A stretch of DNA of 16,747 nt from Nitrospirota bacterium (GCA_015491705.1 WFVK01000194.1:1-16747), one strand, 5' to 3'; counted from the stretch's first letter, positions 1 to 7,925 are shown. Notes: generated by a model from the letters alone, not told the origin. Numbers and translations are program-made.

Positions 1-20
1 GAGTAATTTCCTTCGCCTTA

Positions 21-57
21 TAACCCTTGAACCCTGAACCGGCTAACCCCTGAACCT
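21..57. repeat. AACCC/GAACC short tandem repeat (7-8 nt period)
   Basis: The string AACC recurs at 22, 30, 37, 45 and 53, that is at spacings of 8, 7, 8 and 8, in a run reading AACCCTT-GAACCCT-GAACC-GGCTAACCCC-TGAACC. Such degenerate short tandem repeats sit in intergenic DNA and have no coding potential. Two other junctions in this window (nuoF/nuoG and nuoD/nuoE) carry different sequences with an exact 7-nt period. Confidence 0.55.
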
Positions 58-154
58 CAAACAGGGTTTTACGGCGGGCTCTCCAGCCGGTTTATGCAAC
101 GTTAAGGTAAAGACGGTAAATTTGAATGACGGATTACTGGATAACTCCCCGCGG

Positions 155-175
155 CCCCTCTTAACATAAGAGGGG
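155..175. repeat. REP-like palindromic element
   Basis: A perfect 8-bp inverted repeat (CCCCTCTT at 155-162, AAGAGGGG at 168-175) encloses a 5-base loop and is followed by a G-rich run AGGGGGG to 182. This pyrimidine/purine stem with a C-rich or G-rich flank has the look of dispersed intergenic palindromic repeats found in many bacterial genomes. It has no T-tract on either strand, so it is a poor intrinsic terminator. Whether it is repeated elsewhere cannot be seen here. Confidence 0.5.
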
Positions 176-350
176 AGGGGGGTATTTTCGTGGAATGCTC
201 TGCCCTGCGTTTTTTCAGCGGTAATCCTCTCTTGCCGGATAGCAGGCATCAACCGCCTTCGCGGGTTTATCAAAAACCCTGAAAAAGCCCACCTTCCGTC
301 CCTCGGTTCCGTTTATGCAATTAAGAGCTGAATTTTATAGCATTCAACGG

Positions 351-1190
351 TCAATGATGCGGCACAAAGCCGTATTGCCTGTATATCTCCTGTGCCTCCG
401 GTGATCTGATGAAGTTCAGGAACTTCTCTGCATTGCCGGGGTTGGGGGCATCTGCGAGCCGGGCTATAAAGTAATTGACTCTGTCCCTCTGGTCGAGCTC
501 TTCACCGGGCTCAACAGCCTCCACCCTGAGACCCTCATTCTTCGCATTGAGCACCTCTGTGGCCCAGACAGGGCCGGCGTCGGCCAGGCCGTCCTGTATC
601 CGCCGGGGGGTCTCCCTGTGGTGCACAGTTGTGAAGACGGTCGTGCCGTCCGCTTTTTTCTGTTCCAGTATCTTCCTGACAAGCTCATCGCCGCCCGCCT
701 TTCTATACATGACCGTGATATAACGCGCAATGTCCTCGAGGTGCCCCGGCTGTGAAACCCTTATACCGTCACGGCCGAGGTCATTGACCGAGCTGATATT
801 GCACGGGTTTCCTTCGGACACCATCAGGACCAGCCTGTTGTGCAGGTAGATGAAATATTCACTTACGCGGCCTTTCATGGAAAGCTCCTTCATCGCCTCT
901 TCGGTAACCGATGTATAGATGTCCGGCACTGCATCAATCACCCTGTCCTGGAAAACAGCGCCGCCTGCGAGTATCTGCCTCAACTCCAGTCCGGGCGGGA
1001 GGGTCTCATAGAAAATCCTCTTTACGTCAGGGTATATCTGCCGGAATTTCGACAGGAGGTCATCCATAACCATGAACTGGTTGCCGGCCATAAAAAGGAC
1101 AAGGTCGGCACTGTCGATATACTGTATGTTGTGGATGTCGTCACCGCGGGAGGAAGGGATTTCAGGCATGCTGCCGTCTCTGTCTTTCAT
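351..1190 (-). CDS. ModA-like substrate-binding-fold protein, no signal peptide
   Basis: This 279-aa protein resembles the type II periplasmic binding proteins that bind oxyanions such as molybdate or tungstate. The first lobe starts near residue 28 with the segment DLVLFMAG, followed by a helix (DDLLSKFRQIYP, 43-54) typical of the ModA group. The C-terminus NPGNAEKFLNFIRSPEAQEI (250-269), then YRQYGFVP, is the characteristic family ending. The N-terminus is hydrophilic with no signal peptide or lipobox, and an in-frame TGA lies two codons upstream of the ATG, so a longer form is excluded in this frame. No ABC permease or ATPase gene is in the window. It follows nuoN after 115 bases. An AGGAG sits about 11 bases before the ATG, which is long spacing. 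It could be a cytosolic ligand-binding or sensing protein, or a binding protein whose signal sequence was lost. The ligand is unknown. Confidence 0.7.
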   Translation of the reverse strand: MKDRDGSMPEIPSSRGDDIHNIQYIDSADLVLFMAGNQFMVMDDLLSKFRQIYPDVKRIFYETLPPGLELRQILAGGAVFQDRVIDAVPDIYTSVTEEAMKELSMKGRVSEYFIYLHNRLVLMVSEGNPCNISSVNDLGRDGIRVSQPGHLEDIARYITVMYRKAGGDELVRKILEQKKADGTTVFTTVHHRETPRRIQDGLADAGPVWATEVLNAKNEGLRVEAVEPGEELDQRDRVNYFIARLADAPNPGNAEKFLNFIRSPEAQEIYRQYGFVPHH

Positions 1191-1231
1191 AAATCAATGC
1201 ACTCCTGCAACAAGTGGAAAGATATTTCCAT
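1187..1231 (-). CDS. Possible 14-aa leader peptide upstream of the binding-protein gene
   Basis: A short frame, MEISFHLLQECIDL, begins at the ATG 1231-1229 and ends in a TGA that shares ATGA with the start codon of the next gene. An upstream in-frame ATG at 1255 would give 22 aa. A strong AGGGAGGTA ribosome-binding sequence lies at 1241-1249, some 9-11 bases before the 1231 ATG, whereas the downstream gene has only a distant AGGAG. This layout would suit translational coupling. The frame is too short to judge by composition, so it may be chance. Confidence 0.3.
   Translation of the reverse strand: MEISFHLLQECIDL
1215..1230. promoter_or_regulatory. Inverted repeat in leader of binding-protein gene
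   Basis: TGGAAA (1215-1220) and TTTCCA (1225-1230) form a perfect 6-bp inverted repeat around a 4-base GATA/TATC centre. It lies 25-40 bases before the start of the binding-protein gene. It could be a small operator or an mRNA hairpin overlapping the possible leader ORF. No regulator can be named. Confidence 0.3.
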
Positions 1232-1305
1232 CCCGCCGGATACCTCCCTGCACATGACGGAAAGAAAACCACCGCAATGCCGGTCCGGCTATACAGGGAA
1301 GGGGA

Positions 1306-2763
1306 TCACAAGAGCCCCGGAATCGAAGATTTGACCAGGTCGAGCAGAACCGACGGAAACACCCCTATAACGAGTATCATCACTGCGGTGACCGCAAGCA
1401 CGAAATTCATGGACGGCGAGGTGGTGAGGGCCACTTCTTCCCTCGGGTCCCTCATGTACATGTACATTACAACCCTGAGATAGAAGAATGCCGAGATCAC
1501 GCTGAACACGACCGCTATGACCGCCAGGTATGTATAGCCCGCGTTAATCACCTCCATGAACACGTAGAACTTTCCTATAAACCCGGCAGTGGGCGGAATG
1601 CCGGTCAGGGCGAACATGAACACGAGCATCAGCGCGGAGGCCACGGGATGGCTCTTTGCAAGGCCCATGTAGTCATCAAGGTTCTCGCCCTGAAAGCCTT
1701 CCCTCCGGAGCATTATCACCACTGCAAAGGCGCCGATGTTCATGATTGCGTATATCATTAAGTAATTGGCGGTGCTCGCAAGCCCTCCCGGGGTGCCTGC
1801 TATTATCCCGAGGAGCATGTATCCCGCGTGGGCGATTGAACTGTAGGCGAGCATCCTCTTTATGTTCGTCTGCGCAAGGGCGATGATGCTTCCGGTCGCC
1901 ATGGTAATAATGGCCAGCGGTATCAGGATGCTGTCCCACTGTACCTGCATGGCCCCGAATGCGCTGAACAGGACCCGCCCCAGGACGGCAAATCCCGCAG
2001 CCTTCGGCCCCACCGACATAAACGCCGTAACAGAGGTCGGCGCGCCTTCATACACGTCGGGCGCCCACATGTGAAACGGCGCCAGGGCGATCTTGAATCC
2101 AAAGGCCACGATCATGAATATCAAACCTAAGAACACCATCGGGTTGCCGGTGATATTCAGCGCCTGCAGGGAGGCGGCGATATCCTTGAGATTCGTGGTG
2201 CCTGTCAGCCCGTATGTAAGGGAAATACCGTAGAGGAAAAACGCCGAGGAAAAGGCCCCGAGGAAAAAATATTTCAGCGCGGCCTCGTTTGAGCGCGGCT
2301 GTTTTCTCATCATGCCCGCAAGTATGTAAGTGGAGAGGGCCATCAGTTCAAGGCCGAGATAAAGGACTATCAGGTCCGAGGCCGAGGCCATGATCATCAT
2401 GCCTGTCGTGGCAAAGATCAGGAGCGCATAGTATTCTCCGAAGGACGCCTTCTCTATCACCATGTACCTGAGTGAAATGCAGATCGTGAGGATGACATTG
2501 AGATAAAATATCAGCCTGAAGAAGTTGGAGTATCCATCCAGCACGAACATGTCCGAAAATACGGCCTGCGGTTCGCTGAAGCCGTAAAGCTTCAGGGTGC
2601 CGTAGAGGGCCACAAGAGTGCCGGCGATGCCGACACCAGCGACAACCTCCTTCTTTTTCACGATAAGATCAAGCAGCATCAGTATTAAGGCGGTGCATAT
2701 CATGGTGAGTTCGGGTACAAGAGGCCGTATGCTGAGTAAACTAAATCCGCTTGACATATCCAT
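1306..2763 (-). CDS. nuoN: NADH-quinone oxidoreductase subunit N
   Basis: NuoN is the antiporter-like membrane subunit nearest the K/J/A end of the complex I arm and forms one proton channel. The 485-aa product is a standard length and consists almost wholly of hydrophobic helices. The expected channel residues are visible: glutamate E139 in LYLGLELM, lysine K224 in FGFKIALAPF followed by HMWAPDVYEGAP, lysine K254 in VGPKAAG, and lysine K398 in the broken distal helix GIPPTAGFIGKF. Its ATG overlaps the nuoM TGA by one base (TGATG), and an AAGGGAG ribosome-binding site lies inside the end of nuoM, so the two are translationally coupled. It is the last nuo gene of the cluster. Confidence 0.98.
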   Translation of the reverse strand: MDMSSGFSLLSIRPLVPELTMICTALILMLLDLIVKKKEVVAGVGIAGTLVALYGTLKLYGFSEPQAVFSDMFVLDGYSNFFRLIFYLNVILTICISLRYMVIEKASFGEYYALLIFATTGMMIMASASDLIVLYLGLELMALSTYILAGMMRKQPRSNEAALKYFFLGAFSSAFFLYGISLTYGLTGTTNLKDIAASLQALNITGNPMVFLGLIFMIVAFGFKIALAPFHMWAPDVYEGAPTSVTAFMSVGPKAAGFAVLGRVLFSAFGAMQVQWDSILIPLAIITMATGSIIALAQTNIKRMLAYSSIAHAGYMLLGIIAGTPGGLASTANYLMIYAIMNIGAFAVVIMLRREGFQGENLDDYMGLAKSHPVASALMLVFMFALTGIPPTAGFIGKFYVFMEVINAGYTYLAVIAVVFSVISAFFYLRVVMYMYMRDPREEVALTTSPSMNFVLAVTAVMILVIGVFPSVLLDLVKSSIPGLL

Positions 2764-4316
2764 CAGAAAATCTCCCTTATATATTCTGCTATCAGGCTTT
2801 CCTGGCCTGCATAGGCAGTCTGGTTCACCTGTTCAATCAAGTGCTGCACCGATGCGTGCATATAGCTCAAAAAGGCGTTGGGGTAAAACCCTATCCAGAA
2901 TATGAATACAATCAATGGAATCAGCGTGAGAACCTCCCTCGCGTTCAGATCCCACACGGGATGGTGCCCGCCCGGTGTCTCATAATCAGGGTTTGCCTTT
3001 TCAAAGAATATATTCTGGTAAAGCCTCAGCATGTAGCCGGCCCCGAGTATGATTCCGGTGGCTGCAAACACGCCAAGGAGTTTCTTTGCCTTGAACGCGG
3101 AGAATATTATCAGGAACTCCCCGATGAAGCCGTTCGTGCTCGGCAGTCCTATCGAGGCCAGGGTAAGGATTATGAAAAAGCCCGCATACCACGGCACGAG
3201 CCTGGCAAAGCCGCCGTAATCCGCTATCACCCTCGTATGCGTCCTCTCGTAAATCATCCCTATCATGAGGAACATTGCGCCGGTGACTATGCCATGGTTC
3301 AGCATCTGCAGTATGCCGCCCTCAAGCCCCTGTGTGTTGAGCGCAAAGATGCCCAGTGTGACGAAGCCCATGTGGCTGACACTAGAGTACGCTATCAGTC
3401 GCTTGAAATCCTTCTGGGCAAAGCAGACAAGCGCGCCGTAGATGATCGCGACAATGGAGAGTATCAGCACCGGCCACATGAAAAACCTTGTTGCATCCGG
3501 CAGCATGGGCATGGAGAACCTCAGGAATCCGTAAGCGCCCATCTTGATCAGGACACCCGCCAGTATGACACTGCCGGCGGTAGGCGCCTCTGTATGGGCG
3601 TCCGGAAGCCACGTATGCACAGGGAACATCGGGACCTTGACGGCGAATGCAGCAAAGAACGCTATAAACAGCCAGTACTGGAGCGTCACCGGGTACTGCA
3701 TGCTGCTCAGCGCCAGGATATCAAGGGTCCTGCCGCCGTAGAAATACAGGACGACTATGCCGACAAGCATCAGCACGCTTCCGACCAGCGTATACAGGAA
3801 AAACTTTATTGCGGCATAGACCCTGTTCTGGCCGCCCCATACGCCTATGAGGAGGAACATGGGGATCAGCATGGCCTCCCAGAACAGGTAGAACAGGAAG
3901 AAATCCAGCGCAACGAACACGCCCAGCATCCCCGCCTCCATCGTGAGAATGGCTATATGGAATTCTTTTATCTTTGTCTCGACGGCCCTCCAGGAGACAA
4001 GGACACAGAGTATGCTGAGAATGGTCGTGAGAAAGATAAACAGTATGCTGATGCCGTCTATGCCTATGAAATAGTTTATCCCCCAGGACGGAATCCATTC
4101 GTACCTCTCCACAAACTGCATCTTGTATGTGCCCTTGTCAAAGTTGCTCAGCAGGGGCAGGGAGATGACAAATGTGGCTGCCGTCACGCCAAGGGAAGTC
4201 CATCTTATAACATCCGCCCTCTTCAGGAACAGCAGTACCACCGCACCTATAAGGGGCAGGAACACGGTCCAGCTCAGTATCGGGTAATCAAGGCTGTTTA
4301 ATATTATATTTTCCAT
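2763..4316 (-). CDS. nuoM: NADH-quinone oxidoreductase subunit M
   Basis: NuoM is the middle antiporter-like proton pump of the membrane arm. The 517-aa sequence is a typical length with about fourteen hydrophobic segments. Diagnostic residues are the helix-5 glutamate E147 (YLFWEAMLIPMF), the broken-helix-7 lysine K227 (AVKVPMFPVHTWLPDAHTEA) and K258 (LAGVLIKMGAYG). The distal half has the SSVSHMG and GLPSTNGFIGEF motifs of this subunit, with glutamate in place of the lysine seen at that position in NuoL and NuoN, as is normal for NuoM. The start ATG follows the carbonic anhydrase stop by only 14 bases, with just a weak GGA upstream, so it probably depends on the preceding gene for translation. 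A long open frame on the opposite strand mirrors it and is a compositional shadow. Confidence 0.98.
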   Translation of the reverse strand: MENIILNSLDYPILSWTVFLPLIGAVVLLFLKRADVIRWTSLGVTAATFVISLPLLSNFDKGTYKMQFVERYEWIPSWGINYFIGIDGISILFIFLTTILSILCVLVSWRAVETKIKEFHIAILTMEAGMLGVFVALDFFLFYLFWEAMLIPMFLLIGVWGGQNRVYAAIKFFLYTLVGSVLMLVGIVVLYFYGGRTLDILALSSMQYPVTLQYWLFIAFFAAFAVKVPMFPVHTWLPDAHTEAPTAGSVILAGVLIKMGAYGFLRFSMPMLPDATRFFMWPVLILSIVAIIYGALVCFAQKDFKRLIAYSSVSHMGFVTLGIFALNTQGLEGGILQMLNHGIVTGAMFLMIGMIYERTHTRVIADYGGFARLVPWYAGFFIILTLASIGLPSTNGFIGEFLIIFSAFKAKKLLGVFAATGIILGAGYMLRLYQNIFFEKANPDYETPGGHHPVWDLNAREVLTLIPLIVFIFWIGFYPNAFLSYMHASVQHLIEQVNQTAYAGQESLIAEYIREIF

Positions 4317-4330
4317 TATCCGGTTTTGTT

Positions 4331-5089
4331 TTATTCTGATTCAAGTATAAAACGATTGTTAACGGGTTGAGTCGGCCTGTTGTTGTGACCTCCTATTACT
4401 GCCTCGAACTTCCTGATCTGCGCCTCCGAGACCTCGACGGGAGTCTCCAGCACACTCCAGTTGACACCTTCGCTGCACGGCGGTGTGGTGAGGGAACCGT
4501 AGAAATGATAGTAATCTTTTTCGTCGGGCAGCAGGTCAGCGGCGTTTATGGATATGGAGTCCACCGTCTTTTCCTCGTTTACGACCGGGGAGATGTTGTC
4601 CCAGATTTTCTGTATGATCTCGTTGGCCCTGCCCTCTTTCATAAATACACCCACTACAGCGAGCTGGTTGTTCCTGTTTTTATGAACGAGGTGCATCTCC
4701 ATGCTGTAATGTTTGCCTCCCACGGTATTTTCGCTCGGCGCATGAAAGTGGAACTGGAGGAGTTCGTATTTTTCACCGTCTACTGTTATGGAACTTCCGG
4801 GCAGGTAGTTGACCTGTACGGTATGCCCGTTGTTGACCACCTTCAGCGGTGTTGCCTTATAGGAGAAGACGATATCTTCCAGTTTCGCTTTATAAGTCTT
4901 GCTGATATCCACAGGCGACTGGGATTTGCCTTTTTCGCACATGGCAAAATCGTGTGAAAGCTTACCCCAGTGTTCCGGGCCGTTTTCCCCTGTATACCCC
5001 CAGAGGCCGTGCGTGGCCCCGGCCATAGGTGCAAACGACACTAGTAACAGTGCTGCTGACAGAACAAAAAAACATACTTTCCTCATCAT
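4331..5089 (-). CDS. Alpha-class carbonic anhydrase, exported
   Basis: This enzyme interconverts CO2 and bicarbonate with release or uptake of a proton. The 252-aa product starts with a signal peptide (basic MMRK, hydrophobic core 6-20, likely cleavage after AGA at 25), so it should act in the periplasm. The zinc ligands are intact: H114 and H116 in QFHFHAPSEN and H133 in MEMHLVH. The gate residues E120 and T201/T202 (SLTTPPCSEGV), the proton-shuttle histidine H89 (NNGHT), the QSPVDI segment and a cysteine pair C51/C205 expected to form the family disulfide are all present. A strong AAGGAGG precedes the ATG, and a second ATG follows directly. It lies in line between nuoL (75-base gap) and nuoM (14-base gap). 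Hand counts on four 60-base lines give about 48% G+C, against about 59% for two nuoM lines, which suggests a later arrival. Confidence 0.96.
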   Translation of the reverse strand: MMRKVCFFVLSAALLLVSFAPMAGATHGLWGYTGENGPEHWGKLSHDFAMCEKGKSQSPVDISKTYKAKLEDIVFSYKATPLKVVNNGHTVQVNYLPGSSITVDGEKYELLQFHFHAPSENTVGGKHYSMEMHLVHKNRNNQLAVVGVFMKEGRANEIIQKIWDNISPVVNEEKTVDSISINAADLLPDEKDYYHFYGSLTTPPCSEGVNWSVLETPVEVSEAQIRKFEAVIGGHNNRPTQPVNNRFILESE

Positions 5090-5128
5090 AATTCCTCCTT
5101 CTGAAATAATATTGATTTGGCAAAATAA

Positions 5129-5164
5129 ATTATATATAAATTCACTTTATAATCAGCGCCCGCA
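5129..5164 (-). promoter_or_regulatory. Possible internal promoter before the carbonic anhydrase gene
   Basis: The 75 bases between nuoL and the carbonic anhydrase gene are strikingly A+T-rich compared with the rest of the operon. On the minus strand they contain a perfect TATAAT (5129-5134), about 40 bases before the ATG. The upstream -35 match is poor (CTGATT with 16-base spacing), so this is only a candidate. It would let the carbonic anhydrase, nuoM and nuoN be transcribed partly on their own. Confidence 0.3.
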
Positions 5165-7087
5165 TCACTTCAGAAAAATCCAGAATCCGATTATAAACAC
5201 GGCTCCCAGCACCATGGCAAGGCCGTATGTGGAGAGAAGGCCGGTCTGTATGGCCCTGAACCTCCTGCTGAATGCCCCGATCAGTGCCGGCACGCCGTTT
5301 ACAATACCCTCTATTATCTTCGCATCAAAGAAACCGAGTATTATCCTGTCCGATGCCTTAAGCGTCGGCTGGACAATAGTCTTGCTGTACAGTTCATCCA
5401 CCCAGTATTTGTTATACAGGAGCCTGTACACCGGCTGGAACATGGCGCCCAGCTTCCCCGGGAGGTCGGTCTTCCTGATATACATGATATATGCTATCAG
5501 TATTCCCGCCAGGGCGACCGTAATGGAGATTCCCATCACCGCCAGTTCTTCGGCATGAGAGCCCTCCCCTGCCGGATGCCCGAGCACGGGCGCAAGAAAT
5601 TCCCCGATCTTGTCGGCGTGTTCCATGAAGATCGGCGGAATACCCACCCAGCCTGCCGCCACGGCTCCGACTGCAAGAAACATCAGCGGCACGGTCATCA
5701 CAGGGGGCGACTCATGGAGATGGTGCTCCTGTTCACGGGTTCCGCGGAACTTGCCGTGGAACGTCAGGTATATCAGCCTGAATGAATAAAACGCGGTCAA
5801 AAGGGCCGCTCCGGCGGCAAGGAACCAGAGGAACCTGCCCAGTCCTCCGCTCAGATACGCCCTCCACAGGATCTCGTCCTTGCTGAAGAAGCCGGCAAAT
5901 CCGGGTATGCCGGAGATGCTCAGCGAGGCGAGAATAAATACCCAGTACGTAATGGGCATGTATTTCTTCAGCCCGCCCATCTTCTGCATATTCTGCTCAT
6001 CATGCAGTGCATGGATAACGCTTCCCGCGCCGAGGAAGAGCAGTGCCTTGAAGTAGGCGTGTGTATACAGGTGAAAGATTCCCGCTGTATAGGCCCCCAC
6101 CCCGAGCGCAAGGAACATATAACCTAACTGGCTCACCGTGGAGTACGCTATGACCCGCTTGATATCATTCTGCACAAGCGCAATGGTGGCCGCAAAAAGT
6201 GCGGTCACGCCTCCAACAACCGCAACCGTGGCCATTGCCGAGGCGGACAGGTTAAACAGCGGGTTGCTGCGGGCCACCATGAACACGCCCGCCGTCACCA
6301 TGGTCGCGGCGTGTATCAGTGCGGAAACCGGAGTCGGGCCTTCCATTGCATCCGGCAGCCAGACATGAAGCGGCAACTGCGCTGATTTGCCCACAGCGCC
6401 GCAGAAGAGCAGGAGGCATATAACGGTAATGGTATCGAACTGGTAACCAAGGATATTAATGGTCTGACCCGCGACGGTGCCTGCACTGTCAAAGACCTTC
6501 ACATATTCAAGACTGCCGAATGTGAGGAAGATCAGAATCACGCCGAGGCCGAAACCGAAGTCTCCGAACCTGTTGACTATAAACGCCTTCTTGCCCGCGT
6601 CCGCCGCGGACTTCTTGTGGAACCAGAAGCCTATCAGAAAGTAGGAACACAGGCCCACGGCCTCCCAGCCGAAATAGAGGAGCAGATAATTGTTGGCCAT
6701 CACGAGGATAAGCATTGAAAAGACAAACAGGCTCAGATATGCAAAGAAGCGGTAGTAACCCCCGTCGCCGTGCATGTATCCTATGGAATAAATAAAGATA
6801 AGGGTGCTGATGGATGTAACCACCATCAGCATTACGGCGGTGAGCTGGTCAATGAGAAACCCCATTGACACATTGAAATCACCCGAGACTATCCAGCTGT
6901 AGATATTTATATTTATGACCTTTCCGCCCAGGACATCCATGAACGCGCTGACGGCAAGGATGAAAGAGGCGAACACGGCCGGCACCGCAATCCAGTGGGC
7001 CTTGTCCTTTATGTGATTGCGCCCGAACAGGATGGTTATGACAAATGCAATAAACGGCAGTAACGGTATTAATATATATTTCACCAT
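5165..7087 (-). CDS. nuoL: NADH-quinone oxidoreductase subunit L
   Basis: NuoL is the most distal antiporter-like pump of complex I and carries the long lateral helix that runs along the membrane arm. At 640 aa it has the usual length. Channel residues visible are E142 (YFGWEAVGLCSYFLIG), K234 (GAVGKSAQLPLHVWLPDAMEG), H259 (ALIHAATMVTAG), K347 (HAYFKALLFLGAGS) and K403/D404 in the distal helix GFAGFFSKDEI. The segment from about residue 530 to the C-terminus matches the lateral-helix extension, with the YNKYWVDELY motif before it and a final anchor helix. An AAGGA lies about 9 bases before the ATG, in the 18-base gap after nuoK. Downstream comes a carbonic anhydrase gene instead of nuoM. Confidence 0.98.
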   Translation of the reverse strand: MVKYILIPLLPFIAFVITILFGRNHIKDKAHWIAVPAVFASFILAVSAFMDVLGGKVININIYSWIVSGDFNVSMGFLIDQLTAVMLMVVTSISTLIFIYSIGYMHGDGGYYRFFAYLSLFVFSMLILVMANNYLLLYFGWEAVGLCSYFLIGFWFHKKSAADAGKKAFIVNRFGDFGFGLGVILIFLTFGSLEYVKVFDSAGTVAGQTINILGYQFDTITVICLLLFCGAVGKSAQLPLHVWLPDAMEGPTPVSALIHAATMVTAGVFMVARSNPLFNLSASAMATVAVVGGVTALFAATIALVQNDIKRVIAYSTVSQLGYMFLALGVGAYTAGIFHLYTHAYFKALLFLGAGSVIHALHDEQNMQKMGGLKKYMPITYWVFILASLSISGIPGFAGFFSKDEILWRAYLSGGLGRFLWFLAAGAALLTAFYSFRLIYLTFHGKFRGTREQEHHLHESPPVMTVPLMFLAVGAVAAGWVGIPPIFMEHADKIGEFLAPVLGHPAGEGSHAEELAVMGISITVALAGILIAYIMYIRKTDLPGKLGAMFQPVYRLLYNKYWVDELYSKTIVQPTLKASDRIILGFFDAKIIEGIVNGVPALIGAFSRRFRAIQTGLLSTYGLAMVLGAVFIIGFWIFLK

Positions 7088-7105
7088 GTCTTATCCTTCA
7101 CTGAC

Positions 7106-7408
7106 TCATCCTTTCAGGAGGTTGATCTCGTCCACCTTGATGGTGGGGTTGTTCTTGTAATACGCGATTATTATGGCAAGGCCTATGGCCGCCTCCGCCG
7201 CCGCCACTGCAATCACAAAAAAGACAAGCACCTGTCCCCTCATGGACTGCAGGTAATGGCTGTATGCTACCAGGCTTATATTGACGGAATTCAGCATCAG
7301 TTCAACAGACATGAATATCATGATCAGGTTGCGTCTCGTAAAAAAACCCACAACACCGATGCTGAAAACCACCGCGCTCAGAATTATGTACCAGCTTAAA
7401 GGAACCAT
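7106..7408 (-). CDS. nuoK: NADH-quinone oxidoreductase subunit K
   Basis: NuoK is a small three-helix membrane subunit that links the quinone-binding part of complex I to the antiporter-like subunits. The product is 100 aa, exactly the family length. The two buried glutamates needed for proton translocation are at the conserved places, E36 ([13 protein letters not shown]) and E72 ([13 protein letters not shown]). The start ATG follows the nuoJ stop after one base, so translation is probably coupled. Confidence 0.97.
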   Translation of the reverse strand: MVPLSWYIILSAVVFSIGVVGFFTRRNLIMIFMSVELMLNSVNISLVAYSHYLQSMRGQVLVFFVIAVAAAEAAIGLAIIIAYYKNNPTIKVDEINLLKG

Positions 7409-7409
7409 C

Positions 7410-7925
7410 TCACCCTATCCTCTTCTTTGCAAGCACCACCGCGCCTACGATAGCCACAAGCAGCACAAGCGAGGCTATCTCAAACGGCAGGAGATACTTT
7501 GTATACATGACCTTTCCGATCGTCATTATGCCGCCTTCGGACCTTATGGCCTCTATCGAGTATTTCCCGAGCGGCGGGAGCACGGTTATCCCGGCGACGA
7601 CAGCCACCACCAGCGCGGCGAATATCGCCCCTACCGCCGCTCCAATGACCCAGTGTTGCTGCACCTTCCGGACCGTCAGCTCTTTTTTCAGGTTGAGCAG
7701 CATGATAACGAATAAGAACAGCACGAGTATGGCCCCTGCATACACGATTATCTGTATGGCGGCCAGAAACTCCGCATTCAGAAAGAGATAAAGCCCCGCG
7801 ATATGTACAAAGAGGACCAGCATCCACAGGACGCCGTGGACCGGATTCCTCCTCGTTATCATAACAACTGATAACAATGTTATCATGCCTGCAAAATATG
7901 CAAAAAACCACTGTGGTGCCGTCAT
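7410..7925 (-). CDS. nuoJ: NADH-quinone oxidoreductase subunit J
   Basis: NuoJ is a five-helix membrane subunit whose third helix contains the pi-bulge thought to switch during turnover of complex I. The 171-aa product shows the family signature around residues 46-78: [20 protein letters not shown], then LFVIMLLNL, with conserved Y62. A last hydrophobic helix ends in KKRIG. The ATG overlaps the nuoI TGA as ATGA (7922-7925), the classic coupling arrangement. Confidence 0.97.
   Translation of the reverse strand: MTAPQWFFAYFAGMITLLSVVMITRRNPVHGVLWMLVLFVHIAGLYLFLNAEFLAAIQIIVYAGAILVLFLFVIMLLNLKKELTVRKVQQHWVIGAAVGAIFAALVVAVVAGITVLPPLGKYSIEAIRSEGGIMTIGKVMYTKYLLPFEIASLVLLVAIVGAVVLAKKRIG

Larger units (their letters stand above)
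1..350. other. Gene-free left end with short repeats
   Basis: No credible gene is visible in this stretch downstream of the last minus-strand gene. It holds a 7-8-nt-period repeat (21-57), a hairpin element (155-175) and two near-copies of a GTTTATGCAA...TTAAG string (90-106 and 311-325, differing by a two-base indel). A 76-codon minus-strand reading frame across it merely translates the repeats. No classic stem plus T-tract terminator was found for the leftward operon. A bulged 6-bp stem around 251-267 has no T run after it on either strand. Confidence 0.6.

Noticed and set aside
251..267. Hairpin AACCGC-CTTC-GCGGGTT as terminator of the leftward operon
   Set aside because: The stem is bulged and short, and no T-run follows it on either strand.
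43..273. A 76-aa minus-strand frame at the left end
   Set aside because: It translates the AACCC repeat and the CCCCTCTT hairpin (for example PLPSYVKRGRG) and has no conserved character.
2751..4301. A 516-codon open frame on the plus strand opposite nuoM
   Set aside because: It mirrors nuoM almost exactly, and its product is rich in H, Q, R, E, D and Y, as expected when the hydrophobic codons of a membrane protein are read from the other strand. It has no family motif and no ribosome-binding site.
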